Source of the DNA: Euptelea pleiosperma
Lineage: Eukaryota; Streptophyta; Magnoliopsida; Ranunculales; Eupteleaceae
Direction: 5' to 3'
Assembly: GCA_035048495.1 (NCBI GenBank)
Contig: CM068543.1
Coordinates: 23,673,751-23,737,750, forward strand
DNA: 64,000 nt
How positions within the stretch are numbered: the first letter of the stretch is position 1; each line of letters begins with the position of its first letter. The notes beneath the pieces are model-generated. The model ran no database searches, had not been told where the DNA came from, and worked only from the letters and a program-made list of their open reading frames with translations. The position numbers were made by a program, and so were the translations under genes. Of this stretch, positions 1-12,635 are shown piece after piece.

Positions 1-141
1 CTTATAAAAATAGAATGAAATAAAAAGTGTGTAGCTCTTTGGAACATCATGTTGTCGGTTGCAACTCTCATGCCTATTTTGATATGCTGCACCAAACTCA
101 CATTAGCTTGATTTGCATGTGGAAGATCGTATTTGTATTCT

Positions 142-1045
142 TTTTTTTCTTTTTGACAAGTATAAATTATCATTAAAAAAGCAAAAACCTAAAAACAAAT
201 CAGCTAAAGAGGTCGAGATGACCTACAATAGACAAATACAAGGCAACGAGCAAGCAACAAGGAAAACCAAAAGGAAACTCTAACAACAAGCATCCCTAGA
301 ACATAGAATATCCTAACAGAAAACAAGATCTTCAAAAAAGATTCCTCTACATTCCTCAAACACTTTAGACCATAGGAAAAGCATCCCCTTAATCCTAAGA
401 ATAATCATTGCTAAATCTCCTTTTTTATCTTCAAATGTCCTCTGATTTCTCTCCCTCCAGATACCCCAAGCAATTGCAAACGAAACCAACTTCCAGAGAA
501 TTCGACCTCTAGAGGGGAATGCGTGAGAATGCCAACTGACAAGGAACTCCATAAAAGAACACAGCATCACCCAAGACATTCCAAACTCCATCATAAAAGA
601 AGACCATACCTCCCTAGCTACTGCACAGTGTAGCATGAGATGATTTACAGATTCCTCGTGGCTCATGCACATCGTACAGAAATCAATGATAATGAAACCT
701 CTAGAAATCAAATGATCCACTATCAATATCTTCTCCATAGACACCAACCAAACAAAGAAAGCAATCTTCATCGGGACTTTTGAGCTCTAGACCAAAGAAA
801 CAGGAAAGCATATACCCATAGATCTATCTAGATCCTCATAGAACGAGCGGACAGGAAATGTGCCTCCCTTAGTCCAGATCCATTTCCATCTGTCTTGAAT
901 TAATGGTTGAATATGTATACCATTCAACCGAGATAACAATCTCTTCCATTTTGTTGTGAGTTCATATTTAGGTACACGAATCAACCTATGTAACAAAGAA
1001 CAAAGACATGGAGTGTCGGAAGGTTTAAAATATTGTTTCATCTCG
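142..1045 (-). mobile_element. 5'-truncated LINE (non-LTR retrotransposon) 3' end
   Basis: Two adjacent minus-strand frames (787-1041 and 313-771) read as the C-terminal part of a plant LINE ORF2: a segment with RWKWIWTKGGTFPVRSFY, then the zinc-binding domain that follows the reverse transcriptase, with FFVWL, CxxC, ESVNHLMLHC and WGIWRERNQRTF. The frames are separated by a stop or frameshift near 780, so the copy is dead. The minus-strand sequence ends in an A-rich tail at about 142-160, as expected of a LINE inserted by target-primed reverse transcription. No reverse transcriptase core or endonuclease is present, so the copy is strongly 5'-truncated. No convincing target duplication was seen. 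The family is sure; the exact ends are estimates. Confidence 0.8.
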
Positions 1046-1350
1046 TTGTCTTGGTAAGTTGACGGAACAAGACATATCGACCGAGACGAAATGAAACGGA
1101 ACGAGAATGGAAAAAAAAAATATTTTTCGATAAGATTAAATCATTTTCTAATGCATAATTAGGTTACAAACTTTGTTTTTAGCATTTATATGTGTTATAA
1201 AATACATATATCATGAAAATAAGTTGTAAACCAGTTTTAGTACTTAAATTTGGCTTTTGACACAAGAAGATACATTCCCCAATGTATTGTCTCGGTACAC
1301 TACCGGAATGAGGCGTCTCGGCCGAGACGAAACGAAATTTTGAACCATGA
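1045..1350. repeat. dispersed repeat with CCGAGACGAAA ends
   Basis: The word CCGAGACGAAA followed by a T/G/A/C-poor run occurs near both ends (about 1079 and 1320) around an AT-rich centre. Related CGAGAC/GTTTCGGT wording recurs at 6670-6760 and 49250-49410. This looks like a short non-autonomous repeat, but I could not define termini or a target duplication. Confidence 0.35.
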
Positions 1351-1361
1351 GTGTCGATGCC

Positions 1362-1671
1362 TGGCATTGATAAGAACTGCTAGACACACTAACCCCCACA
1401 AACCTGATATACCGACCCATCCTTACAGTTTATTTTATATGTTGTTATATATATATATTGAAATTCTTAGTTCATGGTGAGTGTACACTATAGAAAGAAT
1501 GTATTTAGATAAGGTGATAGAATTAAAATAATATAAATAATAGATGAGAACAAAATATTTGAATAAATTAACGATTTGTTGGAAAAGTGTGTGACATGTA
1601 TCTGACACTGGAGTACAGCAATGGTGTTCGACATGGAAAATTCTTAGAAAATGGAGTGTCCTTGTTACTTA
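1362..1671. repeat. dispersed repeat, copy 1 (partner at 38929-39242)
   Basis: About 310 bases resemble 38929-39242 along their whole length, from a shared CATTGATA start to the shared end GGAGTGTCCT. The copies are diverged with small gaps and have the same orientation. No coding capacity is visible. The superfamily is not recognised. Confidence 0.6.
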
Positions 1672-2567
1672 GATATTGACTTTTTAAGCGAACTTAAATC
1701 CAAGGCAAGACTAAGATGATGAAAAATGAAACAGATTTATGTGAACATAAGCCAGTGTGGTCTTGAAACTGATTGGCTCGTAGATAATTTAGCTGATCAC
1801 CCTTAAAAGTGAGAATTCTGGGGGGCAAAGATTTGTAGCTTGACTGAAATATCCACATAATATATATTTAAGTCTTTTGAGATAGAAAAACGTATGGAAG
1901 ATAATTCTGTGAACTTCTTGAAGAAAATTCTGACAAAAGAAGAGGAAAGTAACAATGTAGGGAGAAGTTGAACTATAGTATCAGAAACCTTTGGGTTGCC
2001 TCTCCTGCTTGTTGTTCTTTCCTGTGACTAGAAGTGGAATTGAAGAAATTGGAAAGGTGAAGAAGGGAAAAAAAAGGGCATCAATTGAGATTCCTTGACT
2101 TTTCAAGTCACAAACTGACCTTTTTTCAACATTTTCTCCTTCTGTCACTTTCTCCTGTTCCCTCTCCTGCTTATTATTCTCTACTGTGACGTAGAATTAA
2201 AGAAATTGGAAAGGTGAAGAAAGGGGGAAAAAGAACAAGACATTATCCTCTTAAGAAGAATGTACATACCCAGATCTATAATGAGAATACAACACGATTG
2301 AACTGCAGCTTCCTATGGATGGAAGAAAATTCTCTTTCTTAGATGAAATATTCAGTATCTAGGTGTAGACTTAGAATATGTTTCCAGTAGGAGTAAGGAT
2401 GCATGTATTTCCTGTTTGAAAATTTTAACTATTTTGTGTTACATGTTACAAGAACAATTTATCTCTTGATGAGTTCCTTTGAATTTACCATTTCACCGAC
2501 AAGGTAGAATGCATGCATTTCTTAGTTTTGGCGATTGGAGTTTGAGATGCACCTTTGACTTTTATAG
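1672..2567. other. non-coding stretch upstream of first visible HDDC2 exon
   Basis: No gene, RNA or defined repeat is recognised here, except a loose duplication of the GAAATTGGAAAGGTGAAG word (about 2046 and 2204). I searched it for the HD-domain exon that should precede 2568 and did not find it, so this is probably intron of the HDDC2-type gene. Confidence 0.4.
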
Positions 2568-5500
2568 CTATTGTTGGAGATATCACACCCTCAGATGGTG
2601 TGCCTAAAGAAGAAAAAAGTAGGCGTGAGCAAGCTGCTTTAAATGAAATGTGTGAAGTTCTCGGCGGAGGACTGAGGGGTACTGATTGATGCTTATTATC
2701 TTGGATTGCCTTCAATACTTGCATGTTTGTTTTCATGGCAGCAGTACCATTTCTAATTGAATATTTTGCTATCCGCAGCTGATGAGATACAGGAACTTTG
2801 GGCAGAGTATGAGAACAATTCTTCTATTGAGGCAAATCTTGTGAAAGATTTTGACAAGGTTTGTATTTTCTTGCACTCATCTGAAGTTATGAATTATGTA
2901 TGTAGAACAGACAGGTGTTGATTTTGAAATGCATTCTTCTTTCGGATATCAACATACTTAACTGTGATATTTGGTGGAAGTCATTGCTGTACCTTTCTAT
3001 CTACCAGATTCGTATTGAGAAATGTTGCTCGTTATGATATGTTTGCCTGTTTCAGATTACATTGGCATTTTAAGATTACAGTTTCTCCAGGTCTTGTGAA
3101 AATCAGCTAAAAAAATCAATACATCTATCAATCAGGTTTGTTATATTCGTAATTAGTCAAAAGTCGGAGGACACATTTATCTAAGAAATTTGAAGGTACT
3201 GATAACAACATAAAAACGTATGCAGGTTTAATTCAAAATTTTCTATTATGGTCAGAATAACTGATACTGTACGAAAGAAACTAGTGGTAGCTCTGTGATT
3301 TTGCTGGAGATTAAAGTTAGCTAACCAGCTTGTCATTCTATCACTCATGTTAGCTTGTCTGCAACCAACTGGGTTAGAATCTAATAGCCAGTCGAATAAG
3401 CTGAGTGATTTCAATTGTGCACTTCTGCTACTGCTTATGCTCTGGCATGACTTACAAATAAAAAAAACGATGCGAGTATAGAGCGATTGTGGGTGGTCAA
3501 TTTGACAGCAATCCTTGTTGGCATCCGCTTTCTAGGCCCTTAACACAACTCTGGTGTATGAGATAATGTTGTATTCCCATTCCTAACACTGAGGTCCAAT
3601 CTTTGAAACATTGAAATCAATTATGACCTCGATCACTTCAAAGCCAGTTCAACCAATTTTTCTTGGATTTAGTAGGAAGTGATTATGAAATAATATCTGG
3701 TTAAAAAAGAACTTAAAGTATAAAAGAAGTGAAGCAATGTTTCTTCACCCGCACGAACCTTATTCATAAACCATATGACATGGTAGAGTTTTTTATTATT
3801 ATTAAAAAAAAAGAGAGATGAGAAAATACAACCTACCTGGTCTCTTCCTCTCTCTCCTAGACTACAGATAAGAAAACCCACATTACTGAGGAATCCATTA
3901 CACTCTCTTCCATCTCTAAACCATTATACATTTGGTTAGTTGAGTTAAAAAATGATCAATTTCTTTTAAATGTGGTTATTATTCGAAAGAAATGAAAAAG
4001 AAAAAAGCAATTTAGCTAATCATTAACTCAGTCAAGATTTTTTATGTATCTAAAACAGTAATCACATTCCTTGGTACTTTTTATTTGGTTCCAGCAAAAA
4101 AACGCAATTTAGCTAATCATTAACTCAGTCAAGATTTTTTACGTATCTAAAACAGTAATCACATTCCGTGGTACTTTTTATTTGGTTCCAGCAAAAACTG
4201 AGCAACTCAACCGAGTTCTGTGTGCTAGACTTATAGTGTTGACTTTTCAAACCACAGGTTATTGATGGAGCTGTTGTTGCTTCTTTTTATGCTTCTTGAG
4301 TTACCCAGATACTGATACTGCCTTGGATACAGAGAGTGGTGACACAAGTAGTTATTTACAATAAACTAGGAGTCTAGGACACGGACATGATGCAGGTGTC
4401 CAATCTGACATGTTGCTACAATGATTTTAATATTAATTTTACTAAGTAGCTTTTTAGTCCTTATATGATGCCAAGTTTGCAAATTCTTTACAGACAAAAT
4501 TCTTAATGTATCATGTAGTGTCTTTTTGTTGAGAAACAAATTCTGAAAATGTTAGGAGGTAATGAATTAACTAATAATACAGAGGAAACAGGAAGGATGC
4601 ATTCAAAAAAATTCGATGCGATATCCAGTACCCTTGGTCCCATAATGTACTAGTCCCTAGTGCTTTGGAGCATGAGTCTAGACTCTAGACAGTATACCAA
4701 GTCTTGCATAATCCAGCATCATGCAGGAGAGTATACTCTTTAAGCTGGAAGGGCTTCTCATATTGCAATGGATGCTTCAAGATATTCAAACTGTGTCGCC
4801 AGTTACATCCAATTCGTGCTTAACATAGAAGCTGCATGGCTTTTCAGCTTTTTGTTATTTCTAAGCACCCTTTTGTCCTAACAGTATTTGTTTTTATGTT
4901 TAGTGCATTTGGGTATATTTACTCTCTCCCATTTCATCTTTGGAAGAGATTTAGTGTTCCTGTCTTCTTGAGGGCATGGAGATTGAGAGCCTTCGATTGC
5001 ACTCCAAAAATGTAACAGCATTCATTTTCTAGCAGTTTGTTTTTTATCCGTAACAATGAAGATTGTATTAAGTATATACAAGGCTAAGGAAGAGAATTCC
5101 CTTATGGGAAATGAAAGGCATCAAAAGCACGTGGTCAGATATATATTATGGTATGTTATATTGTTCTAATGATGTCATTACTCAATTGCCCTTAATGAAG
5201 ACTTTTATACTTAAAAAAAATATCTTTTCTCAATTGATCTGCCAGATGAATTTAACCATTTTTAATGTATATCTTCTTCGGACTAAAATTCATTTCACTT
5301 TGTATTACATACATGGTCATGCTAACCCATGTTTAAACAAAAGAGGCTTCTCAGTGGACATGTGTCTGTAGGTTATGCCTCATACAGTATGAGGTCCTTT
5401 GCAATAATCGACTAGTCAATTTGCAATCTTCTATTGTTTCTTTAATGTGATCCCTGATTATTCTTGCAAAATGGTAAATCTTTTTATACTTTGATATGTT

Positions 5501-8500
5501 ATTGACACTTCAATCTACATATGAACTTGATGAACTAGTCAATTTGCAATCTTCTAGTGTTACTCTATCTCTATGCGATTGCAGCATGGTCAATCTTCTT
5601 ATACTTTTACATGATATGGAAACATATCAATCTGCATAAAAACTTAACACTATATTCCATATGTATTTTAATGCTTTTATTAAATTTAGGGGTGTTCTAC
5701 ATAAGTTTTGTAAGCCTCTTACTAGTGTATTCATTTTGAACCAGGTTGAAATGATTCTGCAAGCACTGGAATACGAAATGGGTAAGTGTTTGGTTATAGA
5801 ACTATTTCTAAGCCCTTAAGACTCAATTCCTTCGTATAGTCAATTTTTGTACTCCAGGGTTAAAGATACTACTATAAATTCAAGAAAATTAAATTTGTTT
5901 ACTGAAATTGCAGGCGAATACTTCTGTGTACTTACATAGTATGAGCATGTTTTGTCAGTGGATCTTCATATCAATTTGCATGCATATATGAAAATATGTG
6001 CGCTCATGCACACAACGGGTGTACATTCTAGGGTCTTTATAATACTTAACATGTTTTGATGTGCATTTCTAATCATGTTCACTTTTGCACATATGGGATG
6101 TTATTTTATTGCACACATTATTGATCAAGTTTAGTATATTTAAAACTCTACTGTTTAATATTCTAATTTTCAAGTCATTTATGGATGCCTTTAAAGGAGG
6201 AAGAAAATTCCCTTCGTTATTTTGTGGGTCACAAGTAGGGAAGTTTGCTTGTATTATGTCATAATCTTGATTTTTCCAGAGTTCTTTTACCCTTTTTTTA
6301 TTCTCTTGGATGCACCAATGACATGGCAGGATCCTGCTAAGAGGTGGAAATACACCATCTTTGTATATAGGAATTTTTTTTCCATAGCCTTTGTATCTTT
6401 TCTCTCTTGTGTCAATTATTAGGAAAAAGAAAACAGTCATATTGTTAAAAAACAAAAAGCAAAAATAGTCTCTAGGAGCTATAGGAAACTGTTGCTTTTT
6501 CTACTCACTCATGAAAAATGATCATGATTCCAGTCTTTTCCAAAGAATCCTTTTTCACATTCATTAGAAATCCGTCATCGAACAATTGGACATATTTGAC
6601 TTGCATGGGCTGCACCATAAAAAATCATCCACTAGAAATTTCCAAATATACCATTTTAACATCCATTAAAAACATGGTTCAAAGGTGAGGTTTCGTTTCG
6701 GTGGTTTTGGTCCGAAACTTGGCGAAATGGATAAAACCATATTCGAAAGCTTTGAAAAAATAAAAAACATACGCAACAAAATTTCCTTAAAAACTACATC
6801 ACTTAACTAATTTAGGGTAAAAAAGAGTGGCTTACGTTTCTATCAGGCTAAATTGGAGTCTATCTTGTAAGCATGCATTCTAAGTATTCAATATAGCACT
6901 TTATTTTGATATGAACATATGTTTGTTAACTTCTTCTACCTAAATACACATTGGTAATTAACTTTTTCTACTTTGAACACATGTGGTCCAATTGGTTTAG
7001 GGCTTTGACATCTTGTCAAAAATTGTGAGTTCAAATCCCACCAAGTGTGTACATTGAATGTGTTCTAGTTAGAACAAGTTGGTTAACAATTTAACATAAT
7101 GACTCATAAAATAAATTAAGGATACCGTAACAAAATAATAAAAACATAATAATTAATCCAAGTTCCATCATGTGACCATATCTACAATCAATTATCCATG
7201 GCTATTAGCCAATATTATACAATAAAGACTCTTAAACTCCTAATTCCTAAAGTACTACTAGATTAACTGTATAAGTAAAGACTTGATAATATTACCAACG
7301 ATCAATGACGTAGAGCTGGTGGTGCACCAATTGCTTTGTCATCACCATTATTCCATGCCCACCAACTTGATCATTTTTCAGTTCCATTGGTGGTACATTC
7401 TGGTATAAGCTAGTGCACCATCAGTCTATACCAAAGAATGATCAAGTTGGTGGGCAAGCAAAAACGGTAGGGCCTAATGGTGATAACAAAGAAGCCGTTG
7501 CATCACCAACTTGAGTTCATCAACCGTTGAGGATATTATTGGGAATCTTTACTTATATTGTTATTCTAGTAGTACTTTAGAGCTTAAAGGCTTTTATTGT
7601 ATATCATTTGCCAATAGCGGTGGATAATGGATCATAGACATGGTCACACGGTGGAAATTGGATTAAACATTACGTTATTATAATTTTGTTATAGTGTTCT
7701 TAATTTATGTTATTAGTCATTATGATAAATTGGTAACCAGTTTGTTCTAATTAGGACGCCGTATGAGATTCGAACCCTTAAACTTCTAATAAGACACCAT
7801 AGCCCTAAACCAAATGGGCCACATGTGTTCACGGTAGAGAATGTTAATTACCAATGTATATTCTAGGTAGACGTTAACTAATATATGTTTGTATCAAAAT
7901 AGGATGTGTTTATTGAGTACTTAGAATATAGGTTTATAAGACAAACTTCAGTTTAACCCGATAGTACTATAAGAGCCTCTTCAAAAAAGCATCTTCTTCC
8001 AATTTGAAGGGGGAAACCCCCACTAAGCCATGTCCCCCCCCCCCCCCCCTTTAAATTACTATTCACGCTTTAAAAGGACAAAAACAATATTGAAAAAGTT
8101 GAATGGAAAAAAAAAAGAGACAAAAAAGGAAATTTAGAGAAAGTGAATAGTAGCTCCTTTATAATTTCTCCTCCGTCTGTATTTGATGTCAAGAACAGAG
8201 AAATAGAGGGGCCTTTAAAATTTGAAGACCGGTTGGAGTTGGATTTTTCAAAAACTCCTTTAAATTTGAAGATATAGACTAGTTGGAGATGCTCTAAGAC
8301 GTCGTTTTTTTAACTGAAATCAATTATATGATTAGGTTTTTTATATAAATTTTATTGATTTTATATGTTTCTTATTTTTTCAGAGCCTTCCAATATGGGT
8401 TTGTTCATTTCATCCTGGTTTCACTAGATTTTGGACCAAAACTTTAAACCATGTTTAGAAATTCTTCATCGAACAACTGGACATATTTGACCTTCATGGG

Positions 8501-10174
8501 CTGCACCACAGAAGATCAATTTTCTTTCTCAATTTTTTGTGGAAAAAAAACTTGGAATTCACCTAGTAGAGTCAAAGAGAGTAGGGAAAACTCATTCTAT
8601 CTTTTGTGATAGATAATTGTATATCTTGAGAGAGGAAAAAAGCACTCTTGGATATGAGACTTTGGGTGCCTAGGAAAGGGCTCATGATTTGTTTCAGGTA
8701 ATATTGTAGTATGATAGTAGGAATGATGGATGGTATATTAGTAATGTGGATGGGCAAACTTCCCTTGTGCATATAAATACCATTTAATAGCTCTGGATAA
8801 AACAGCGTCCAAACATATTTCTTCACAGGCTTGGTGGCAATGAAAAGTATTTTGACTTCAATTTTTTCTACTGTCCAAGAGGAAGTTGGTTTTAGGGCAT
8901 ATATTAGGAGTTATTGGGGTTAAATGATAGGTCTTCCAGCGACTAAGAGTGCATAACTTAACTGGAAGTAAAAGAAATGGATCCCCCATCCCAGTTTCTG
9001 TTTGAACTTTTTTCTCTAATTGTAGGAAAGTGTGCATTGACTCCTTAACCTCGACATTACAACAGAGAGGTATGATTGAACTAAGAGCCGATCCCTCTGC
9101 TTGGACATTTTGGATGTTTGACCTGAGCATGTCGAAGGGACTGATCATTCAAGATCAATCAGTATCTGGCATAGCTGATTTGAGTTGCATGTTACCTGAT
9201 GTCTGTCTCTTGACTCTGAGTTAAGTCAACTAAGCAACGTTTCTTACAAACTTTTCATTAATACAAAATTGTTCAACTGAATAATTTTTACTTTAGAACT
9301 AGTAAATGGGCCTAATATGGATTTGCATTCTAACATCCCAGTATTCAACCTCTGTATTGTATAGAACAGTTGGAGATTACATCTTTTGCACTGTAAAATT
9401 ATTCTCAAAACCAAAAGTGCTACTGGAGGTAGCTCTTTATGTCAGATCTGTTTCCCTAATCCACTTTTCCATGTCATGTGTCATCATAGTTTCCACTATT
9501 GATTAGGGCAGAGTTGACCCTAGACCCAGCCCGATCCAAACCATATTTTGCAGGTTTGGACTGTTGAGATGTGATCCATGGGAAAATGGGTCGAAAACAG
9601 ATCCATGTAAATTAATCTGATTCCGAAACTAGTCGAAATCAGAACCTGGTATTAAGGATCTTAGTATTATGAATTTGGATCGGGTCAGGTCCTGGGTTTG
9701 GGGCTTGGATCCTTACCAACGTTTTGTCATTTGGTAGTGGATCAGACTCATATGCCACTTGTAGGTTGGATCCAGATATGAATCATGCTATTCAAAGTTG
9801 AATTCGAATCCAGATCTACCTATATCCGACCCGTTTCATACACTAATTGATTGTCTACTTAATGCACCTCTAGCCTGTCTGATTTCTTTTATCCCTGATC
9901 TTACCCTTCCATTTGTTATTTTGGCAGAACATGGGAAGGTCCTGGATGAATTTTTTCTGTCCACAGCAGGTAACTAGATAATTTCATTATCTCAAGTACA
10001 GAGCATAAATTATGTTGTTCAGCTAAACTCATTTCTTTTTAACCTCTCAATTTTGTCATACTTTGTACTCTTTCTTCTTATTTTGCAGGAAAGTTTCAAA
10101 CTGAAATTGGGAAGAGTTGGGCGGCAGAGATCATTTCTAGAAGAAACTCAAGGTTGGAGAAGAAATTTAATTGA
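2568..10174 (+). CDS. HDDC2: HDDC2-like HD-domain nucleotidase, 3' five exons (partial)
   Basis: Exons: 2568-2678, 2779-2858, 5745-5781, 9928-9969 and 10089-10174 (TGA). All junctions are AG/GT and the phases agree, giving the C-terminal 118 residues. The encoded words IVGDITPSDGVPKEEKSRRE, EIQELWAEYENNSS, FDKVEMILQALEYE, HGKVLDEFF and STAGKFQTEIGKSWAAEI are the conserved C-terminal half of the HDDC2/YfbR-type family, which removes 5'-phosphate from deoxynucleoside monophosphates. The N-terminal part with the HxxHD metal site was not found in 1-2567. It either lies upstream of the window or is lost, so an intact gene cannot be claimed. Introns of 2.9 and 4.1 kb are full of repeats. Family assignment is strong; substrate preference is inferred from relatives. 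Confidence 0.88.
4007..4195. repeat. 97-bp tandem duplication in HDDC2 intron
   Basis: Two head-to-tail copies (4007-4103 and 4104-4195) start with GCAATTTAGCTAATC and differ at only a few positions, for example ATGTATC versus ACGTATC and CCTTGG versus CCGTGG. This is a recent local duplication with no coding content. Confidence 0.85.
5408..5645. repeat. diverged tandem duplication of about 125 bp
   Basis: ACTAGTCAATTTGCAATCTT occurs at about 5410 and 5534. The sequence after each copy stays similar (GGTAAATCTT/GGTCAATCTT, TTATACTTT, CAATCT). This is an older local duplication just upstream of the exon at 5745. Confidence 0.6.
6830..7972. mobile_element. 1.1-kb foldback element with tRNA-like Pol III boxes in both arms
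   Basis: Two arms of roughly 550 bases (about 6830-7395 and 7420-7972) are imperfect reverse complements over their whole length, around a spacer of a few tens of bases. Outward from the centre, the shared words include CCCACCAACTTGATCATT, TCATCACCATTA, AAAGTACTACTAGA and CATTGGTAATTAAC. Each arm holds a tRNA-like promoter: in the left arm an A box TGGTCCAATTG (6984) and B box GTTCAAATC (7029); in the right arm, on the minus strand, a B box at 7767-7776 and an A box at 7810-7821. The element lies in an HDDC2 intron. No protein is encoded. It may be a SINE trapped in a foldback MITE. Confidence 0.75.
7972..8297. mobile_element. MITE of the GAGCATCTCCAAC type, copy 1
   Basis: The stretch ends in TTGGAGATGCTCTAAG and starts with a degenerate inverse of it (AAGAGCCTCTTCAA). 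It contains a poly-C run (8034-8050) and the words TTTAAAAGGACAAAAA and TTGAATGGAAA, shared with the copy near 30711-30965. Terminal GAGCATCTCCAAC is typical of short non-autonomous plant DNA elements. It abuts the foldback element. Confidence 0.6.
8298..9927. other. HDDC2 intron remainder, no gene seen
   Basis: This is intronic sequence between the exons at 5745 and 9928. At 9530-9850 it carries a GGATCC/GGGTC-rich degenerate stretch that looks like an old repeat. Short open frames here have no recognisable similarity and no conserved context. Confidence 0.4.
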
Positions 10175-11140
10175 TCTTCCAATGCAAGAACTCGTTCATC
10201 TTTTCCCAGTTAAATTAAGCTGAATATATTTTGCATCCCTAATTTTGCACTGACCCCCATCGTACCTGACACCATCCTCATTCACTATTTTTTTCGTTGA
10301 ATATGGAAGGCTTACAAACCTACATATGTCAATATGGTAATCTTCTCAGACGCAAACCAAAACCTGTGATTCACCTGTAGGTTAGAAGCCTCGAACAAGC
10401 TTAAAGAGCTTTGTGACATCACTGTGATGATGGGATGTGGTTACACAACCCCCACACCCCCCATCTCAGAACAAAACTGGAAAGGTAGCTACCATAGTTG
10501 CTGATTTGTTGCGTTTCCAAAGTGATTGAGATTTGTGTCTGTAACAGCTCAAGTGTTGCATTTCAAAACAGCAAAATTGATTTTGATGGTTTAACCAGTG
10601 GGGCATCTATTGGATGGTGTAGCCCCAAAATCAGATTGACTGGAGAATCTTAACCATCTGATTTAGAGCTAAATTTTTCACCAGGTGATTAGATGCATTT
10701 GCTTAGCAAATGTATGTCATATAAGTAGGTGTATATGGGGCAATTCCGCCAATGTTGCGCCTTTAACATTGCATTGCAGGTCCCAAACCCGGACAGAGGG
10801 TTACTTCGGGTTGGCTGCCAGTGTAAAGATTTTTTTATGAATCCTACTCCCATTGTAGATAGAATTGAATGGAAGAACAGGATTCGTGCAGCTTATGCCA
10901 TATAGGCTTACGTGATTTTGAAAGTGAACATTTGGCCCCGCAGCCCGCCCCAAAACAACCCAAAGCGGACCAGCCCGGGAATGTAGACCAGGCCCAATCT
11001 GGCTCGTCAGGCCAAAATTACAGCCCTAATTAGGACCAGCGATCAAGTACTCGAGCCCATGTATGGCGTGTTAAAGTGCTTGCTAGTGATTGGGGTTGGG
11101 GCTGTCATAACTAAGCCTGTGAAAGTGAAAAAAGAAAAAG
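10175..11140. other. 3' flank of HDDC2-like gene, no gene seen
   Basis: This holds the 3' UTR of the nucleotidase gene and intergenic DNA. A clear AATAAA signal was not singled out. Short repeat debris rich in CCCAAACCCGG and GGCCCAG words occurs at 10780-11030. Confidence 0.4.
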
Positions 11141-11220
11141 GTAGAAAAAAAAAAGCTCGGTTTCTTGTCCAGCTGACTGTTTTATTTGACATTTTAGTGG
11201 GTCCCACCACTTTACTTTGT

Positions 11221-11577
11221 CCGCCCTAAAATGACAGGCTCCGGTGACACAATATGGGCCACGTGGAACACTATGAGAGGACTGACCGTATTGGATGTTT
11301 GGCCAATTCATAGGTAGACCCACAAACCAAAAATCAGGCTTATTAGTGATTTCTAAGCGTTGGGTCTCTGTACCACAAATACATCTCAAATTCCCACAGT
11401 TGAGATTAACCCATGAAAATAAGTTCAATCCAACGCCTAGAAATCACTAATCATGCTGATTTTTGGTTTGTGGGTCCACCTAGGGATTGGCCAAACATCC
11501 AGACGGTCAGAGTCCTCTAATAGTGTGCCACGTGGCTCATATTGTGTCCTGTAACCGGAGCTGTCATTTTAGGGCGG
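11221..11577. mobile_element. palindromic MITE family P, copy P1
   Basis: A near-perfect hairpin from CCGCCCTAAAATGACAG to its inverse at 11577, centred near 11395. Both arms contain the family core CCAAAAATCAGN(2)T(N)ATTAGTGATTTCTA and the subterminal GGCCACGTGG and CCAAACATCC words. The hairpin is flanked by a direct repeat of about 70 bases (11150-11220 and 11615-11686, sharing AGCTGACTGTTTTATTTGAC). Confidence 0.8.
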
Positions 11578-11765
11578 TAACTGGAGCCTGCGCCTGAGCC
11601 TGAGCCTGAGCCAAAAAAAGGTAGGTTTTTTGTCGAGCTGACTGTTTTATTTGACTTTCAGTGGGTCCCACCACTTTAGTTTGTCCGTACATGTTGATGT
11701 AGGCCTCCAAAGTCTCCCCTGAACTCGGTTTGACAAAGTACAAAACAAAACCGAGTTTCGTCTCG

Positions 11766-11925
11766 AGTAAAACTTCTGTTACAACAACGGATTGCAAATC
11801 ACAAGCCAATGAGTTCTCGGCACGTACCCAAGTGCTTTTTGCTTTGAGGTATACGTGCCGAGAACTCATTGGCTTGTGTGTGATTTTTAATCCGTTGTGG
11901 CAGAAGTTTTACTCGTTAAAAAAAA
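11766..11925. repeat. short inverted repeat, arms of about 65 bp
   Basis: The arm running from AGTAAAACTTCTGTTACAAC to GAGTTCTCGGCACGTAC is repeated inverted after a loop of about 20 bases, ending GCAGAAGTTTTACT at about 11920. The GTAAAACTT terminus is also that of palindromic family P, so this is probably a short relative. Confidence 0.75.
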
Positions 11926-11960
11926 GAGATGTAATAAACTGGTCAATGACTGATCAGATG

Positions 11961-12164
11961 TATTAATGAGCAGAACTTTGCTGACCGCCTCCCTCCCCCA
12001 AGACCTGACCAACTGAGATATTAGCGCACACAATATGAGCCACGTTCCACATTCTTATCACTAAGGGATTGACCAAGTCACCAAACGTCCAACGGTCAAC
12101 GTACTCTAAGAGTATGCCACGAGGCTCGTATTGTGGGCGGTCAGCAAAGTTCTACTCATTAATA
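11961..12164. mobile_element. palindromic MITE family P, short copy P2
   Basis: The ends TATTAATGAGCAGAACTTTG and CAAAGTTCTACTCATTAATA are inverted repeats that continue into GCTGACCGCC/GGCGGTCAGC. Family subterminal words (CACAATATGAGCCACG) are present, but the central core is deleted. Confidence 0.7.
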
Positions 12165-12635
12165 AGGACCTATTCTTTGTGCCATCTTTAGTGGGCCTTA
12201 GTTTAAGGAGATACCCAAGCCCAAACGCGACTCTGCATGGTTTTGCAATCTCAACCATTGGCCAGAAGTTGCACCTGATCAAGAGCAATAAGAGAGACTA
12301 CAGAAGAAGAGAACACGTTAACAATCAATCATAGTTTGAACTTCGAACTTTGAATAAGAAAAAAGAAGGTCCATAGATCGGATGGTCAAGATTGTGAGGT
12401 CCTGAGTAACATGCTTGAATGACACCTGTGCCAACAAGTGGGTCCTATTGTGCAGTGTTTTTTAGTACCACGCGGTTTTAAAAGACAGAGGAATAATGTC
12501 TCCATCGCATAAAACCAAAAAGAGTGGGCATTCAGATCTTTGGAAGAGATTCTTCACGTGTCACATGGATGGGGGGCCTTGGTTCTGTTGACACGTGAAC
12601 CCCCCCATATTCAAGGAAAAATCTATGATACCGAC

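Noticed and set aside
6984..7037. Functional tRNA gene in the foldback arm
   Set aside because: A and B boxes are present but acceptor and anticodon stems do not pair; it is a tRNA-derived repeat.
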